From positions 8,082,711-8,146,710 of the forward strand of contig CM035356.1 of NCBI GenBank assembly GCA_020137815.1: 64,000 nt of DNA. Reading direction: 5' to 3'. The notes under the pieces are model-generated. The model saw only the letters and a list, made by a program, of their open reading frames with translations, did no database searches and had not been told where the DNA came from. Both the position numbers and the translations under genes were made by a program. Positions 28,683 to 40,581 of the stretch are shown here, in pieces (position 1 is the first letter of the stretch; each line of letters opens with the position of its first letter). Origin of the DNA: Hormiphora californensis. Its lineage: Eukaryota > Ctenophora > Tentaculata > Cydippida > Pleurobrachiidae.

Positions 28683-31600
28683 TCAATCCACCTCTTCATC
28701 ATCTGCTAACATGTCTTGGTTTGTTGTCTGGTAGTATGTAGAGAGGAAGTCAGTGTTCAGGGGCATCAACTGTTCCTCGGTTACAGCCATTGTTACACCT
28801 GATCAATTAGGGGATACTAGTTAATTAATTGGGCAATTAATTAAAGCCTCTTTCTACCATCTCGGCGTCAGTTTGCAACGAATATTTCGAACAAGAACTT
28901 TCCTTGTGTTTTAGTACACATTTCTTATAACCATTCAGTTTCAGACGACTTTTTTTGGTGAACATTTCCAATTTAGGACACAATTTGTCTTGCCAAGCTA
29001 GACTGCCTTTACAAATGTAAAGGGAGGGTTAGAAAATAACAAAATTTGTCATTGTGTGTCCTAATCGATTAGGGCACAATTTGTGTCCTAAATTCGAAAA
29101 TGTTGGGGGGGGGGGGGGGGGGCGTCACCTTTTATTTTGCCCATATTTGCCCATATTTGCCCATATGGGCAAAAGTGAATTTTCAAAAATCGTGGGACTT
29201 TGTAATACATGTGATTAGGGTAAGGACCAGGAATTTTGGGGGGGCAAGCTAATTCCTTCACTAATAGTTAGTCTAAAGGGTCCTTATGGGGGGGGGGGGG
29301 GCCAAGGCCAAAAAAAGCCAGATCAATCCCGGATTTTAGGGCGGGTTTGGCTTTTTTTGGCTTTTTTTGGCCCTACTTTTTTGGTCATTTTGGCATGTAA
29401 TTCTGACATTATATGGTCTGTATGGCACTAAAAACACTTTAAAATGGCTTCTTTGATCTAGTTTTATCATTTTACATCGATAGTGAAATAATATTTTTAC
29501 CGAAAAAAGTTTGATTTAAAAAAAGCCAGATCAAAAAAAGCCATATCAAAAAAAGCCAAAAAAAGCCAGATCAAAAAAAGCCAAAAAAAGCCAGATCAAA
29601 AAAAGCCAGATCAAAACTGCCAAATCAAAAAAAGCCAGATCAAAAAAAGCCAAAAAAGGCCAAAAAAAGCCAGATCAAAAAAAGCCAGATCAAAAAAAGC
29701 CAAAAAAAGCCAGATCAAAAAAGCCAGTTCAAAAAAAGCCAAAAAAAGCCAGATCAAAAAAAGCCAGAAAAAGCCAGATCAAAAAAAGCCAGATCAGACC
29801 CGGATTTCAGGGCGGGTTTGGCTTTTTTTGGCCTTGGCCCCCCCCCCCTTATTCACCAAAAAAAAGTTTTAAATCTGAAGTGGTGGGGAAGACCTCTATA
29901 ATTGGCCTTAATTGGCGGTAATTGGGTATTCCCCTAACTTGGCTTAGAAATGGAGTAGAGACAAAAGTAAGGACACTAAAATGTGTAGAATCATCACATT
30001 ATAGGGGGTAGAGACCATTACTGAGTCGATATCTCCAATACTAATTGATATAATTGAGTTAATTGGATAATTCATGCCGCGCATGGTTGCCAAATACAAA
30101 TCGTCTTAGAATAGGAGTAGAAATGAAAATAGGGACACTAAACTGTGCAGCGTCCTCGCATTAGTGGGGGTAGACACCCATGAAAAGTTCCTATCTCAAT
30201 TTGTTAATTGGATAATTGGATAATTAGATATGTGCATAGCCGTATTAGCCTATTAGATACTCAGCAGACCATATATACGATACACCCCTAGTACCCTCTT
30301 AAACACCCCTCAGACCCTGCTAGATACCTATTAAACTCCATTAGATGCCCCTCGAAGCTTCCTAGATAGCCCTTACAGCTCATTGGGTAACCCTTCTACC
30401 GTCCTATACACCCCTCAGACCCTGCTAGATGCATTTTAGATCTTCCTAGATACCCCTAAAACTCTCCATGATACACATTAGACTGTACTAGATACCCCTT
30501 AGACCCCGTTAGATACCCCTAAAATCCTTCTAGATACCCCTCAGATCTTCATAGATACCCCTAGTACCTTCCTGGGCACTCCTCAGATCTCAGACCATAT
30601 AAGATACCAATCAAACATCATTAGATACCCCTCACAGCTCCCTAGATACCTTCACAGCTCCTTAGATAGCCATTTTACCCCTCTAGATACCCATCAGACC
30701 CTGCTAGATACATATCAGATCTTGCTAGATACCCCTGAACTCCCAAAGATACCCCCAGAAATCAGAATCTGCTAGATTCATACCCCCTTAGACCCCATTA
30801 GATATCTGTCAGACCATTCTAGATACCCCTCCAGCTCCTTAGATAAGCCTATTACCATCCAAGACACCCCTCAGACCCTGGGCTTCTTAGATACCCATTA
30901 CACCCTATTAAATACCCTTCAAGCAAGAGCTTCCTAGATACCCTAATAGACTCCCAGATACCCCTGGGCCCTGAAACCCTCCATTAGATAGCGCTCTGAG
31001 GAGTGAAGGGTGTCTAGGAAGCTCTGAGGGGTATCTAGAAGGATCTGAGGGGTATCTGATGGTGTAGGGTTAAGGGTGTATACTATACACTGTATAGTAG
31101 AGTCGGATACCTGTAGGCTGTAAGACCCTTCAAGATACCCTTCAGAGCTTCATACCTGACCCTGGGCCTACTAGATACCCATCATACCCTATTAGATGCC
31201 CCTCAAGCCTCAATGCAAAGCTTTATATACATACCCCTCACAGCTCCTATTAATCCTATTAGCCTCCTAAACACCCCTCAGACTTTGATCTACCGAACCC
31301 TCCCAAGGGGTGTGAGCCACACAACGCAGACCCTACTAGATACCCCTAAAACCCTCCAAGATACCTGTCCGACTCTACTATATACCCCTTAGACACTATC
31401 AGATACCCCTCAGATCCTTCTAGATACCCCTCAGAGCTTCTTAGACACCCCTCAGACCTCAGAGCACTATCTAATGGAGGGTTTCAGGGGTATTGGGGTA
31501 TCTAGGAGTCTATTAGGGCGTCTAAAAAGCTGTGAGGGGTATCTAGGAAGCTCTTGAGGGGTGTAATGGGTATCTAACAAGCCCATGGTCTGAGGGGTAT

Positions 31601-33662
31601 CTAGGAGGGTAACAGGCTTATCTAAGGAGCTGGAGGGGTATCTAGAAGGGTCTGACAGATATCGAATGAGGTCTAAGGGGGTTTCTAGTAGCTACTGGGG
31701 GTATCTTTTGGGGGTTCAGGGGTACCTAGCAAGATCTGATATGGTTCTAGCAGGGTCAGATGGGTATCTAGAGGGGTAAAATGGCTATCTAAGGAGCTGT
31801 GAAGGTATCCATGAAGATCTGAGGGGTATCTAGAAGGGTTTTAGGGGTATCTAACGGGATCTAAGGGGTATCTAGTACAGTCTAATGTGTATCATGGAGA
31901 GTTTCAGGGGTATCTAGGAAGATCTAAAATGCATCTAGCAGGGTCTGAGGGGTGTATAGGACGGTAGAAGGGTTACCCAATGAGCTGTAAGGGCTATCTA
32001 GGAAGCTTCGAGGGGCATCTAATAGAGTGTAATAGGTATCTAGCAGGGTCTGAGGGGTGTTTAAGAGGGTACTAGGGGTATGTAGGAGGCTCTTAGAATC
32101 TCAGTGTATCGTATATATAATGGTCTGCTGAGTATCTAATAGGCTAATACGGCTATGCGCATATCTAATTATCCAATTATCCAATTAACCAATTGAGATA
32201 GGAACTTTTCATGGGTGTCTACCCCCACTAATGCGAGGACGCTGCACAGTTTAGTGTCCCTATTTTCATTTCTACTCCTATTCTAAGACGATTTGTATTT
32301 GGCAACCATGCGCGGCATGAATTATCCAATTAACTCAATTATATCAATTAGTATTGGAGATATCGACTCAGTAATGGTCTCTACCCCCTATAATGTGATG
32401 ATTCTACACATTTTAGTGTCCTTACTTTTGTCTCTACTCCATTTCTAAGCCAAGTTAGGGGAATACCCAATTACCGCCAATTAAGGCCAATTATAGAGGT
32501 CTTCCCCACCACTTCAGATTTAAAACTTTTTTTTGGTGAATAAGGACCCTTTAGACTAACTATTAGTGAAGGAATTAGCTTGCCCCCCCAAAATTCCTGG
32601 TTGGCCCGATTATTTACCCAAATCACATGTATTATTGGGCTAAATGGGCAAAAATGGGCAAAAAAATAACTCCTGTACCTTACATCATAGATAGGTTTAT
32701 AGCCACTATAATCGAAGCAGAATTTCACGCTGAGGAAGATGCTTGTATTTATTTTGTTCTAGGACGTTTCTAAAACCCATTAAAGCCAAAAAACCTAAAA
32801 AACCTAAAAAATCCTAAATTTAGGATTTGACCACTAAAAACAATTTGACTACTAATTAGACACCTAAGACCATTCTGACCGAGTTTTTAAGAGATGACAT
32901 CAAGGTATAGAGTTGAAAAAAGGACATATAACACTGAAATTTCATTTTGCCCATTTTTGCCCAATTTTGCCCATTTTGCCCATATGGGCAAAACCAAAAT
33001 TCGCTGGGATTATGGGCAATGGGCAAAAAAAAGGTGACGCCCCCCCCCCAAAATGTTATAATCCTACCTGCGGGAATGTTTCGCTGCACGTAGGCCAGAT
33101 ACACATCAGCAGTTGTCCCAGAAATATCATTCAATATCAACTTCCTATTCCAGATATCTCGTTTAAACCGGTCCTTGTGCTTTCCATGAACATGGGGTGA
33201 CCGGTTAACTGTGTACACCCCCGTAACGAGTTTCCCATTTTGTAACTCTGTTTTGATCCTCAGGCAATGTGCTGCAAAGTTGGCGAACACTAGGTAACTA
33301 CGGAGGGTATTGTAACAGCTTCCCTTGACGCTGAGAACGAGTCTGCTGATACACCGCTCACCGTCACCTCCTGATATCTCAACCTAGAGGGGGGGGGGAG
33401 GAGGGGTAATGTCAGTAATTGAGGTTAACATGGGGTTAACGGGGTTAACAGCTGCAGAACAATACTATCACAAGGGGAATGTTTCCAACAACTATGAAAT
33501 GGAAAGTGTAGTAAAACTACTTACAGGGAGGGCAGCTTTCTCCAGACTTCCAGGGTCATCCAGAACGAACTGTTTGGGACTAAGGGTTTTCTTGTGGAGG
33601 ATGTTTCGGTACGGGTTTATAGTGTCATACCTAGGAAGGGGAGTGTTACAATCTGGGACCTA

Positions 33663-33713
<51 letters not shown>

Positions 33714-33944
33714 GTAGAGAGAGGGAGAGAAACAAGTATCTCACCGCATATCTCCCCTGTCCTCTTCTGTTCTAAATTCAGCCCTTCTCAGTTTCCTCTT
33801 TCTACTGAGAGAAAGGACACCACCCTTCTCTGGATCAGAAATTAACTTCTTGGGTGCAACTTCAGAGGTGCCAACACGAGATGAGAGATGGCGGGTCAGT
33901 GGGGCGCTTTCCCGTGTACAGATCAGTCTCGTTAAGTTGAACAT
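28683..33944 (-). CDS. MRPS10: Mitochondrial small-subunit ribosomal protein uS10m
   Basis: Four coding exons: 33944-33745, 33630-33525, 33383-33068 and 28798-28683. Phases agree: D-M-R|Y-D-T, A-A-L-P|V-E-I, N-I-P-A-G|V-T-M. About 245 residues. The conserved uS10 block is V-N-R-S-P-H-V-H-G-K-H-K-D-R-F-K-R, then I-S-G-T-T-A-D-V-Y-L-A-Y-V-Q-R-N-I-P-A-G-V-T-M-A-V-T, very close to vertebrate MRPS10. The N-terminus is basic, as expected for import. The last intron is about 4.3 kb, far longer than others in the window, and is almost filled by a giant foldback element. (GA)n lies at 33668-33711. CCCGCTCTAG ends 5 bases before the ATG. Confidence 0.93.
29288..29848. mobile_element. Nested poly-G-capped foldback element with GCCAGATC tandem repeats
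   Basis: G14 then CCAAGGCCAAAAAAAGCC at the left, and the complement with C11 at the right. Inner arms share CCGGATTTTAGGGCGGGTTT in both halves. The middle is about 15 copies of AAAAAAAGCCAGATC. The opposite arm of the host element gives the empty site (GTCCTTATTCACC), so the insertion point is between CCTTAT and TCACC, with TTAT (or CCTTAT) duplicated. Confidence 0.8.
30280..32095. repeat. Degenerate tandem repeat TAGATACCCCTCAGACC, both orientations
   Basis: Variants of CTAGATACCCCTCAGACC repeat at about 20-bp intervals on the plus strand at 30280-30990 and 31120-31460, and as the complement at 31000-31110 and 31470-32095. This is the centre of the giant palindrome. Confidence 0.8.
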
Positions 33945-34152
33945 GTTAGCTAGAGCGGGTAATTAGTTAATTAGAGCTTTAATTACAATAATTAATCAGT
34001 TAATTAGAGCCTTAATTGCACTAATTAATTAGGTTTAACTTCACCAAAGAAAAGAAATTGATAAAGGTATTATCTTTAACCCAAAGAAAATCTCCATAAA
34101 CAAATCTAGCCCACATATATTAAAAGCACACAACACGTACAACGTGTTTATA

Positions 34153-34261
34153 CAGTCAAACCTCGATTAACCGGACTATAACATTGATTTACCGAACTCC
34201 TCAAGTGGAAAATGGAAATGATTTTGTACGGCATAGGTCCCGGTAAATCGAGGTCTGACTG
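34153..34261. mobile_element. 109-bp pogo/Tigger-like MITE
   Basis: Starts CAGTCAAACCTCGATTAACC and ends GGTAAATCGAGGTCTGACTG with TA on each side. The CAGT..ACCTCGAT start is typical of the pogo/Tigger branch of Tc1/mariner. Lies in the MRPS10-GARS1 gap. Confidence 0.8.
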
Positions 34262-34410
34262 TATTTCTAATACCAAGCTAGTAAAAAACATACTATTTAC
34301 AGATACAGTAACACACAAGTTTTGAAATTATTTCACCTCATGCGCTTTGGAATGGGGAGGTAATGAAATGAAAAAAAGAAAGAATAACCCCGGCCCGGCG
34401 TTGACGTCAT

Positions 34411-36737
34411 CTAGATGGTCTCTTGAGATGAGAAGCTGGGGTATTTTGAGGTGGCTTCAGACCATGCTAGCTGATCGGAACACAGTTGATTTACCACACT
34501 GGCTACCTCGTCAAGGGGCACTCGGATCTGAAGAGAGGAGATTTAGTACACAGATGCAATGGGGTATTAGCGTTCACTGATCGTACACTTCAGGTGAAAG
34601 TAGTCAGAGATCTGGGCCACACAGCCACGGCTGGTCAGTGGTCACGTGATAAAATCAGATCTGAATGTGAATCTCACCTGGGTACACGTGTTTCTCTCTC
34701 TCACAGTGACGGAATTCAACTTGACTGTATCGAAATCAACTGTGATGCCGAAGGGGATTCCAATTTCATCAGTTCGAGCGTACCGTCTGCCGATAGCCCC
34801 AGAAGAGTCGTCAACCTGGAGTGGAGTGACGTTAATAATTTCGACGTGGCGGGGAAAAGTTAGACATCGTTGAATAAAGATTTGGTAAGGAAATTCTTTG
34901 TTATGTTCTAACCCTCCCTTTAAGTGAGAGGCTCGCGGAAGGCAGTCTAGCTTGACAAGGGAATTCTATATCTGGAGGAGATGGCTCTACTTTGACAACA
35001 TAGTGAGAGGTGTATGACGTCACAGATTAGTGACGTCACGTAATTACCTTATTAGGGATGCCCAGTTTCCTCAGACTGGCACTGATCTGCTCGATGTAAG
35101 GGGTAAACACGTCGTTAGAGGAGAGAGGCAGAACGGAGCACTTGGTGGGAGCGATTAGAGGGGGTAGGTCCAACCAAGTTCTCTTCTCGTCTGATTCTCG
35201 AACCTGTAGTGAGAGATTCATTGTTTTGAATGTCCAATAGAACACAAGGAAAGTTTATATCCTGGATATCTGAGTACACACAGTGAGATATCGCAATTAC
35301 ATTTTAATTTATAAAAATCTTTTTAGTGGAGGGTCCAACCCCCCCGCAAAATGAACGTGATAGAAGAGGGGTGGTATAGAGGATGATATAATTTGGCCCT
35401 AATTTTCTGGGTTCTTAAGCTTATCCAAAAGGCTTTTCATGATCTCTTTACTGTTTATTAGGCTTTACCTAGGCATAATTGATCTAACTTCATGACTTTG
35501 TAATATCATTTTCATTTAGAAATTTTCTAATGTATGATTAAAAAAAGGCCAGATCAAAAACAAAAGGCCATAGTAAAGAATTATAGTAAAGAATTCAGAA
35601 TACACATGTACATACTACCAATTAGAACACAAGGAAAGTTCCTATCCTGGATATCTGAATACACACAGTGGTATTCAAAAAATAGCTTGAAATAATTCAA
35701 AATCTTTTTAGTGGAGGGTCCAACCCCCCGCACTTATATCAGGGTATCACTTGGTGAGGTATCAATCTTTTCATAATTACCTTGAAATTACACTCCAAGA
35801 TACAGTAGAGAATCCTACCAATGCCAAAGGAGGGCTCAATCACACTGGGGACAAACTCTCGGACGTGCTCTGTTTTAGTGACTGTCTTCACACCACTAAT
35901 CATGGCGGGAGTCACTTCGTAGGAGTTATCTCCAACTGTTAACTGAAAAGAAGAGAGATTTACATTTCATTTTGAGGTTAACGACACAATGTTGATGTTT
36001 ATCTGGCGTTTGTCAGTTAGAAAATGTAACACACATACCTGGTAAGACCCACTCTCCAACTGAGCCTTCATCTCCTCCTTCTGCTCATCACTCAACTCAG
36101 CGATGGCTGCACTCACTTTACCAGCCTCCTTCTTGAACGCTTTACCAAGGATTGCCTTGTTCAGGCTAACCTCCGTAACCTCCCTAGAGACGGGCTCATG
36201 CAAGGCGCTGCTGGGCTACAAACTTGGTAGATGCCGCCTGGGAGGGGGGCGTGTTAGCATATAGTAGGAGACATGAGAGGAACTGATACTAAACTGGTTG
36301 GGGCGTTTGTACCAAGAGATGAAAGGGGGGGGGGGGCATGAATTGTTAGACAGATGTTACAGTACTAAAAGGGAGGGGGGTATTGGCTCCATGTTTCTGA
36401 ACCACCCTGTATCTGGAGAAATATCCTACCTTTGCATGGGCGTTAAGATCAAAACAGCTCCTATCAGCACACCCCACTATCTCGACCCATCCATAGGTAG
36501 TTAGACATTCAGCATCCCAGCAGTCACAGGCGTAATGTGCCATCTCGTTCCCCATGTGTTGCCTGAAGCGCAGTTTCTCGGCTGGTATCCCCACAGAGGT
36601 AAGATATTGTTGGATTCGTGCCAGGAAATAACCCATCGTCTCACTGTTTATCACTCCCTGGTGGATGGGGGTTAGAAATTGGGTTTGAAAGAGGGGGAAT
36701 TGTGGATTATTATCATCATATTGCATTGTGTATTTTA

Positions 36738-36785
<48 letters not shown>

Positions 36786-38290
36786 AGAGAGAGAGATAAA
36801 GAGAGAGAAATATTAACCTGTTCAAGTGCCTCCCCGATGGTAATATTGAGGAGTTTACCCCCTGATACTTGTGCTTCTCCAGAGTACATGGTAACAGGGA
36901 CGTTCTTGACCAGCTTAAACTTGGGGTGAGACTTGTCTTGGGGATCCAAAAAGTGCTCAATTTCAGCCTGGAAAAAGAGATGTTAGGGAAGAATAGAGAT
37001 GTTACAAGATAGGACAACACGAGATATGACCAAATATGGTGTTATTATGTGACCAAATATGGTATCAACATACCTGGCAGAATTCTCGAACTCGTAACAG
37101 CCCAGATCGGGGTGAAATCTCATTCCTGAATGACTGGCCAATCTGTGCCCCGGCAAAGGGTACCTTGTCCTGGTTATATTCTAGTAGTCGCTTGAAATTC
37201 ACAAAGATACCCTGAAATTAAATCTCACGTTACCATGGTTACACCACGGGAGGGTGTGTCACTGACAGAATAAGAGCAGATGATGAAAAGTGGAAAAACA
37301 GTTGTGACTCACCCCTCCCCCAAATAAAATCAAAGACACCCAAGATTTTACCTGTGCAGTTTCGGGCCTCATGAATCCCCTCAACAGTCCAGTGGGTCCT
37401 ATCTGTGTTCCAAACATAAGATTAAACTCAGCTGGATCGCTCAAATCATTCCCAGTAGCAGGTGCTTTACACTCATACTTTCTGATGAACCCTCCAATCT
37501 CCTCCAGACCATAATTATCAATCTGCCTTAGCACCGCCTCCATCTCCTCCTTCTTCTCGACAGTACACCCCTTGGCCTCAATCGCCTTCTCTAGATGGGC
37601 CTCCAGCAAGTGATCCGCTCTGTAACACTCTCCCGTCTTGACATCCTTCACCATGAAGTCAGTGAACCTGTCAACATGGCCCGATGCTTTTAACACATAT
37701 TCAGGTGTTAACATGGTACATTCCACCTCTAACATGTTCTCTTCCACTACAAAATGGTTCCTCCAGTAATTCACCATGTTGGCCTTCAGGGCACATCCAG
37801 CCGGCCCTAGATCGTATAACCCTGCTACTCCACCGTAGACGGAGAAGGCAGCACCGTAGAAAAACCGTCGCTTCATCAGGTTTTCAAACTTGGCCCGGTC
37901 CACTTTTGGAGATCCATCTTTTGCTGCTTTCTCAGCGGTGGCCAAGGCCGCTTTCCTGATCTTGAGTTCCTCAACAGCAGATGCAAGTTCATCGGGAGAG
38001 GGATTGCTTTCTTTGAGCTTCCTAACTGCAGCGCCTTGGTCCGCAACCGCTGTCCTCAGGTCATCCATGGACACGGTACTACTGGGCATGCTAGGAGAGG
38101 TGGATATGAGTCTTGTGGTGGGAGGAAGGGTGGATATCAGTCTCGTACAGAGAGGAAGGGTGGATATCAGTCTTGGACAGGGAGGTTGGGAGAAGGAGCG
38201 AGGTATAGGAGGTTGGATAGAACGGGGTCTTGAACAGGAGATGGGAGAGAACCTTGATATGAGGCGTTTTGCTAGGAGGGTTGCTAGCAT
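34411..38290 (-). CDS. GARS1: Glycyl-tRNA synthetase (class II, cytosolic/mitochondrial)
   Basis: Nine coding exons: 38290-37352, 37211-37074, 36967-36818, 36657-36430, 36237-36039, 35942-35781, 35203-35048, 34815-34678 and 34527-34411. The presequence has R-L-I-S-T repeated three times, and an internal Met before M-D-D-L-R-T could give the cytosolic form. A WHEP domain (about residues 75-120) precedes the catalytic core. Motif 2 is [17 protein letters not shown] and motif 3 E-P-S-F-G-I-G-R. The anticodon-binding domain ends [19 protein letters not shown]. Exon 5, read from the homologous start at 36237, meets a stop near 36200 unless one base is removed; an AG within the exon (after GTTTGTAG) restores the frame. 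CCTATTTTAG ends 9 bases before the ATG. It charges tRNA-Gly. Confidence 0.95.
35232..35725. repeat. Direct duplication of about 110 bp in a GARS1 intron
   Basis: AGAACACAAGGAAAGTT...TCCTGGATATCTGA...CTTTTTAGTGGAGGGTCCAACCC occurs at about 35239-35344 and again at about 35625-35725, with a few differences. Both lie in the intron between the exons ending at 35781 and starting at 35203. Confidence 0.7.
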
Positions 38291-38474
38291 ATAAGCATGC
38301 TAAAATAGGAAATCAAGGGGGTAAATTTTAATATATCCGGGAAATAACTTTGCAAATTGCAACGAAAATAAAATTAATTAGATAAACCAATCATCCTCTC
38401 TGAACCATTTCACCCAAAACCACACTCACTCACCCACACACAGACAGACAAACACACTACCTATTCTTGACACG

Positions 38475-40581
38475 CTACATGGACGTCTCAACCCGTTTAA
38501 CTAAGTCCTTCAGAAGCGGCATCAGATCCGTCTCAGGTAGGTATTCACACTTGTTGAGATAGAGTGCTATACACAGAGTGTGTTTTACATTGTCACTGTT
38601 AATCCACACCCGGCCATTGATACCAACACATATCTCGAACAGTTTGAAGTGTGCAAAAAGGGGCTCTAGGAGGGGCAGGGGCCGCTCGTGGCGGAGCAGC
38701 TTTCGACAGAGACCGAGTGAGCAGTTTACCAGGTAGCCTCCCTCTAGAACCTGAGAGAGAAGGGTCAAATACAAGCAAGGCTGGGGCACTACCACTTTCA
38801 GGGAGAGAGAAGTAAAATAAGGAAATATTGAAACTTGAACGACGTTAATTTCTAACCAGGGAGCATTAGGTAAGTAATTAGGGATTATAATAATAGGGGA
38901 ACTGACCTGTAGTCCGTTAGATTTCCCGTTCTTGTGAACACAAGACAGCTCTGGCTCAACATCCTTATTAGCAGCTACAACTTTACCATACACTAAATTA
39001 CCAATCTAACAAAAAGGGACGTGTGTTAGAGAAGTTAACCCTAACAAAGCGCCAACAGGATATGTGTTAGATTGTTATGTTCTAAACCTCCTTCCGGAGC
39101 GCACGGAAAGAGGGTCGAGCAAGGGAAGTGTTAGAGGGGTACTGGGACAAAAGGGGGGGGGGACAAAAGCTGCAGGACAGGAAGCGAGACAGTAAGAGCT
39201 GAAGAGTGTTTACCTTCAAGTCAGGTTTGTTTCGTTGTGTAGCCCCCTCAAACGCGATACTACTCATCATAGCATGGTGGGCTCCACCTATATCCACCCT
39301 GTATTCGTCTGCCATTCGACCCGCTATGATTCCTATTACTCGTTCTTCAAGCGCGGGAACATACCTGGACGAGAGGGAGATTTAGAACGAGAGAGGGACG
39401 GAGAGAGAGAGAGAGAGATGGGGAGGGAGAGGAGGGGGGCCGGCTGAAGTTTTTGAAGTTTTTGAAGTGAACTTCAAAAACTTCAAAGAGAAACTTAGGG
39501 TGGAAAACTTCAAAAACTTCAAAAACTTCAAAAACTCATATCTCCTTAACCGTTGGAGATATGCCCTATGTTGCTTCATAACTCGTATATAAAGTTGCAT
39601 ATTCCGAACAAGATACACCCCTTTAAAAAGCCTATAGTCACTCATAAACCATTAAAACTGGTCTAGCCCAAAAAAGTCATGCGCACACACAAAATTATGA
39701 AAATATCCCATTATCCCTCGAATTAGATGAGGTGGAGACTTCATTTTGGCACGTACCCCCACTAACTCGAGGCCGCTGATGATTTTAGTGTCCATATTTT
39801 TTTCACTACTCCCTTCATAAAAAATTTGCATTTTGTGAAACTGGCAAAAAGGGTGTGGCCCCAAAAAAAATTTTGAAAATTTACTTTATAATTTTTTTAA
39901 CACTTTCTTAGCATTTTCTAGGCAATTTTTTGAGTTATAGAATGAAAATAAAATCAGTTTTTACAAAAAATTTAAACTTTTTACACCAAATTGTGCCATG
40001 GATTTCACGGCTAGGAATCATTGTAAATATCCTAATTTGCGGTGGAAAAAGGGCAGACAAGGACGGATAACTTTGCCACACTATGTATTAAGCATGAAAC
40101 TAACCTAAACAAGTGTAATAATAGTCACTGATAGCATATAAAAGTAGTTTAGAGTTTTTGAAGTTTTTGAAGTTTTTGAAGTCAACTTCAAAAACTTCAA
40201 AAACTCAAAAAGTAGGGTGGAAAACTTCAAACTTCAAAAACTTCAGCCGGCCCCCCCCCCCGAGGGAGAGAGAGAGACGAGTTTAGATGGTACTGGTAAG
40301 TTTGGGATAGATCAACATGTGATAACCCTAAAATGTACCAGACTGTACAATAGTAGGGGATGAAATGGGTTATGAAATGTTCACACATACCTCCTACTGT
40401 TTCTGTCAATCCAAACTGATTTCCCAGTTGACCTAATAACACCAGGTTTTGTACAACTAATCTGATCGTTGATGTATCTCAATCCTGGACCCACTTTCAG
40501 GTTCTTATCTTTGGGGAGAGAGAAAGTGTCTCCACACATGACAATAGCAGGGGAGGGCGGTAGAGACCTCCCCGTCTCCAT
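38475..40581 (-). CDS. EXOSC3: Exosome component 3 (Rrp40)
   Basis: Exons 40596-40391 (ATG at 40581), 39364-39214, 39005-38907 and 38750-38475; phases agree (S-R-R|Y-V-P, D-L-K|I-G-N, L-Q|V-L-E-G-G). About 232 residues. G-P-G-L-R-Y, the S1 region Y-V-P-A-L-E-E-R-V-I-G-I-I and Y-R-V-D-I-G-G, then F-E-G-A-T-Q-R-N-K-P, V-A-N-K-D-V-E-P-E-L-S-C and the KH-type G-I-N-G-R-V-W match EXOSC3. It is an RNA-binding cap subunit of the RNA exosome (nucleus and cytosol). TTCCCCTTCTAG ends 15 bases before the ATG. The first intron holds a poly-G foldback element. A damaged second copy of the first exon is at 44790-45000. Confidence 0.94.
39434..40261. mobile_element. Poly-G-capped foldback element with GAAGTTTTT arms
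   Basis: G6 then CCGGCTGAAGTTTTTGAAG at the left; CTTCAGCCGG then C11 at the right. Arms are tandem GAAGTTTTT/AAAAACTTC. The interior (39640-40140) is AT-rich and non-coding. GAGGGAGA lies near both ends, but in purine-rich surroundings, so the target duplication is uncertain. Located in the first intron of EXOSC3. Confidence 0.75.

Larger units (their letters stand above)
29105..33049. mobile_element. Giant poly-G-capped foldback element with 8-bp target duplication
   Basis: Begins with G18 then CGTCACC; ends GGTGACG then C10. AAAATGTT lies exactly outside both ends (29097-29104 and 33050-33057). Next inward come GCCCATAT-type tandem repeats. Then about 170 bp of arm (29215-29287 paired with 32530-32610), and a second arm block from 29849 to about 30275 paired with 32105-32540. 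The centre is a tandem array that switches strand. Another poly-G element is inserted in the left arm at 29288-29848, and the right arm has an extra ~240 bp (about 32690-32930). No coding frame. It sits in the last intron of MRPS10. Confidence 0.85.

Noticed and set aside
36298-36504. Another poly-G element at the G run near 36327
   Set aside because: A G13 run is present, but no inverted partner or arm repeat was found; likewise the G runs at 24247, 33390, 39150 and 60763.
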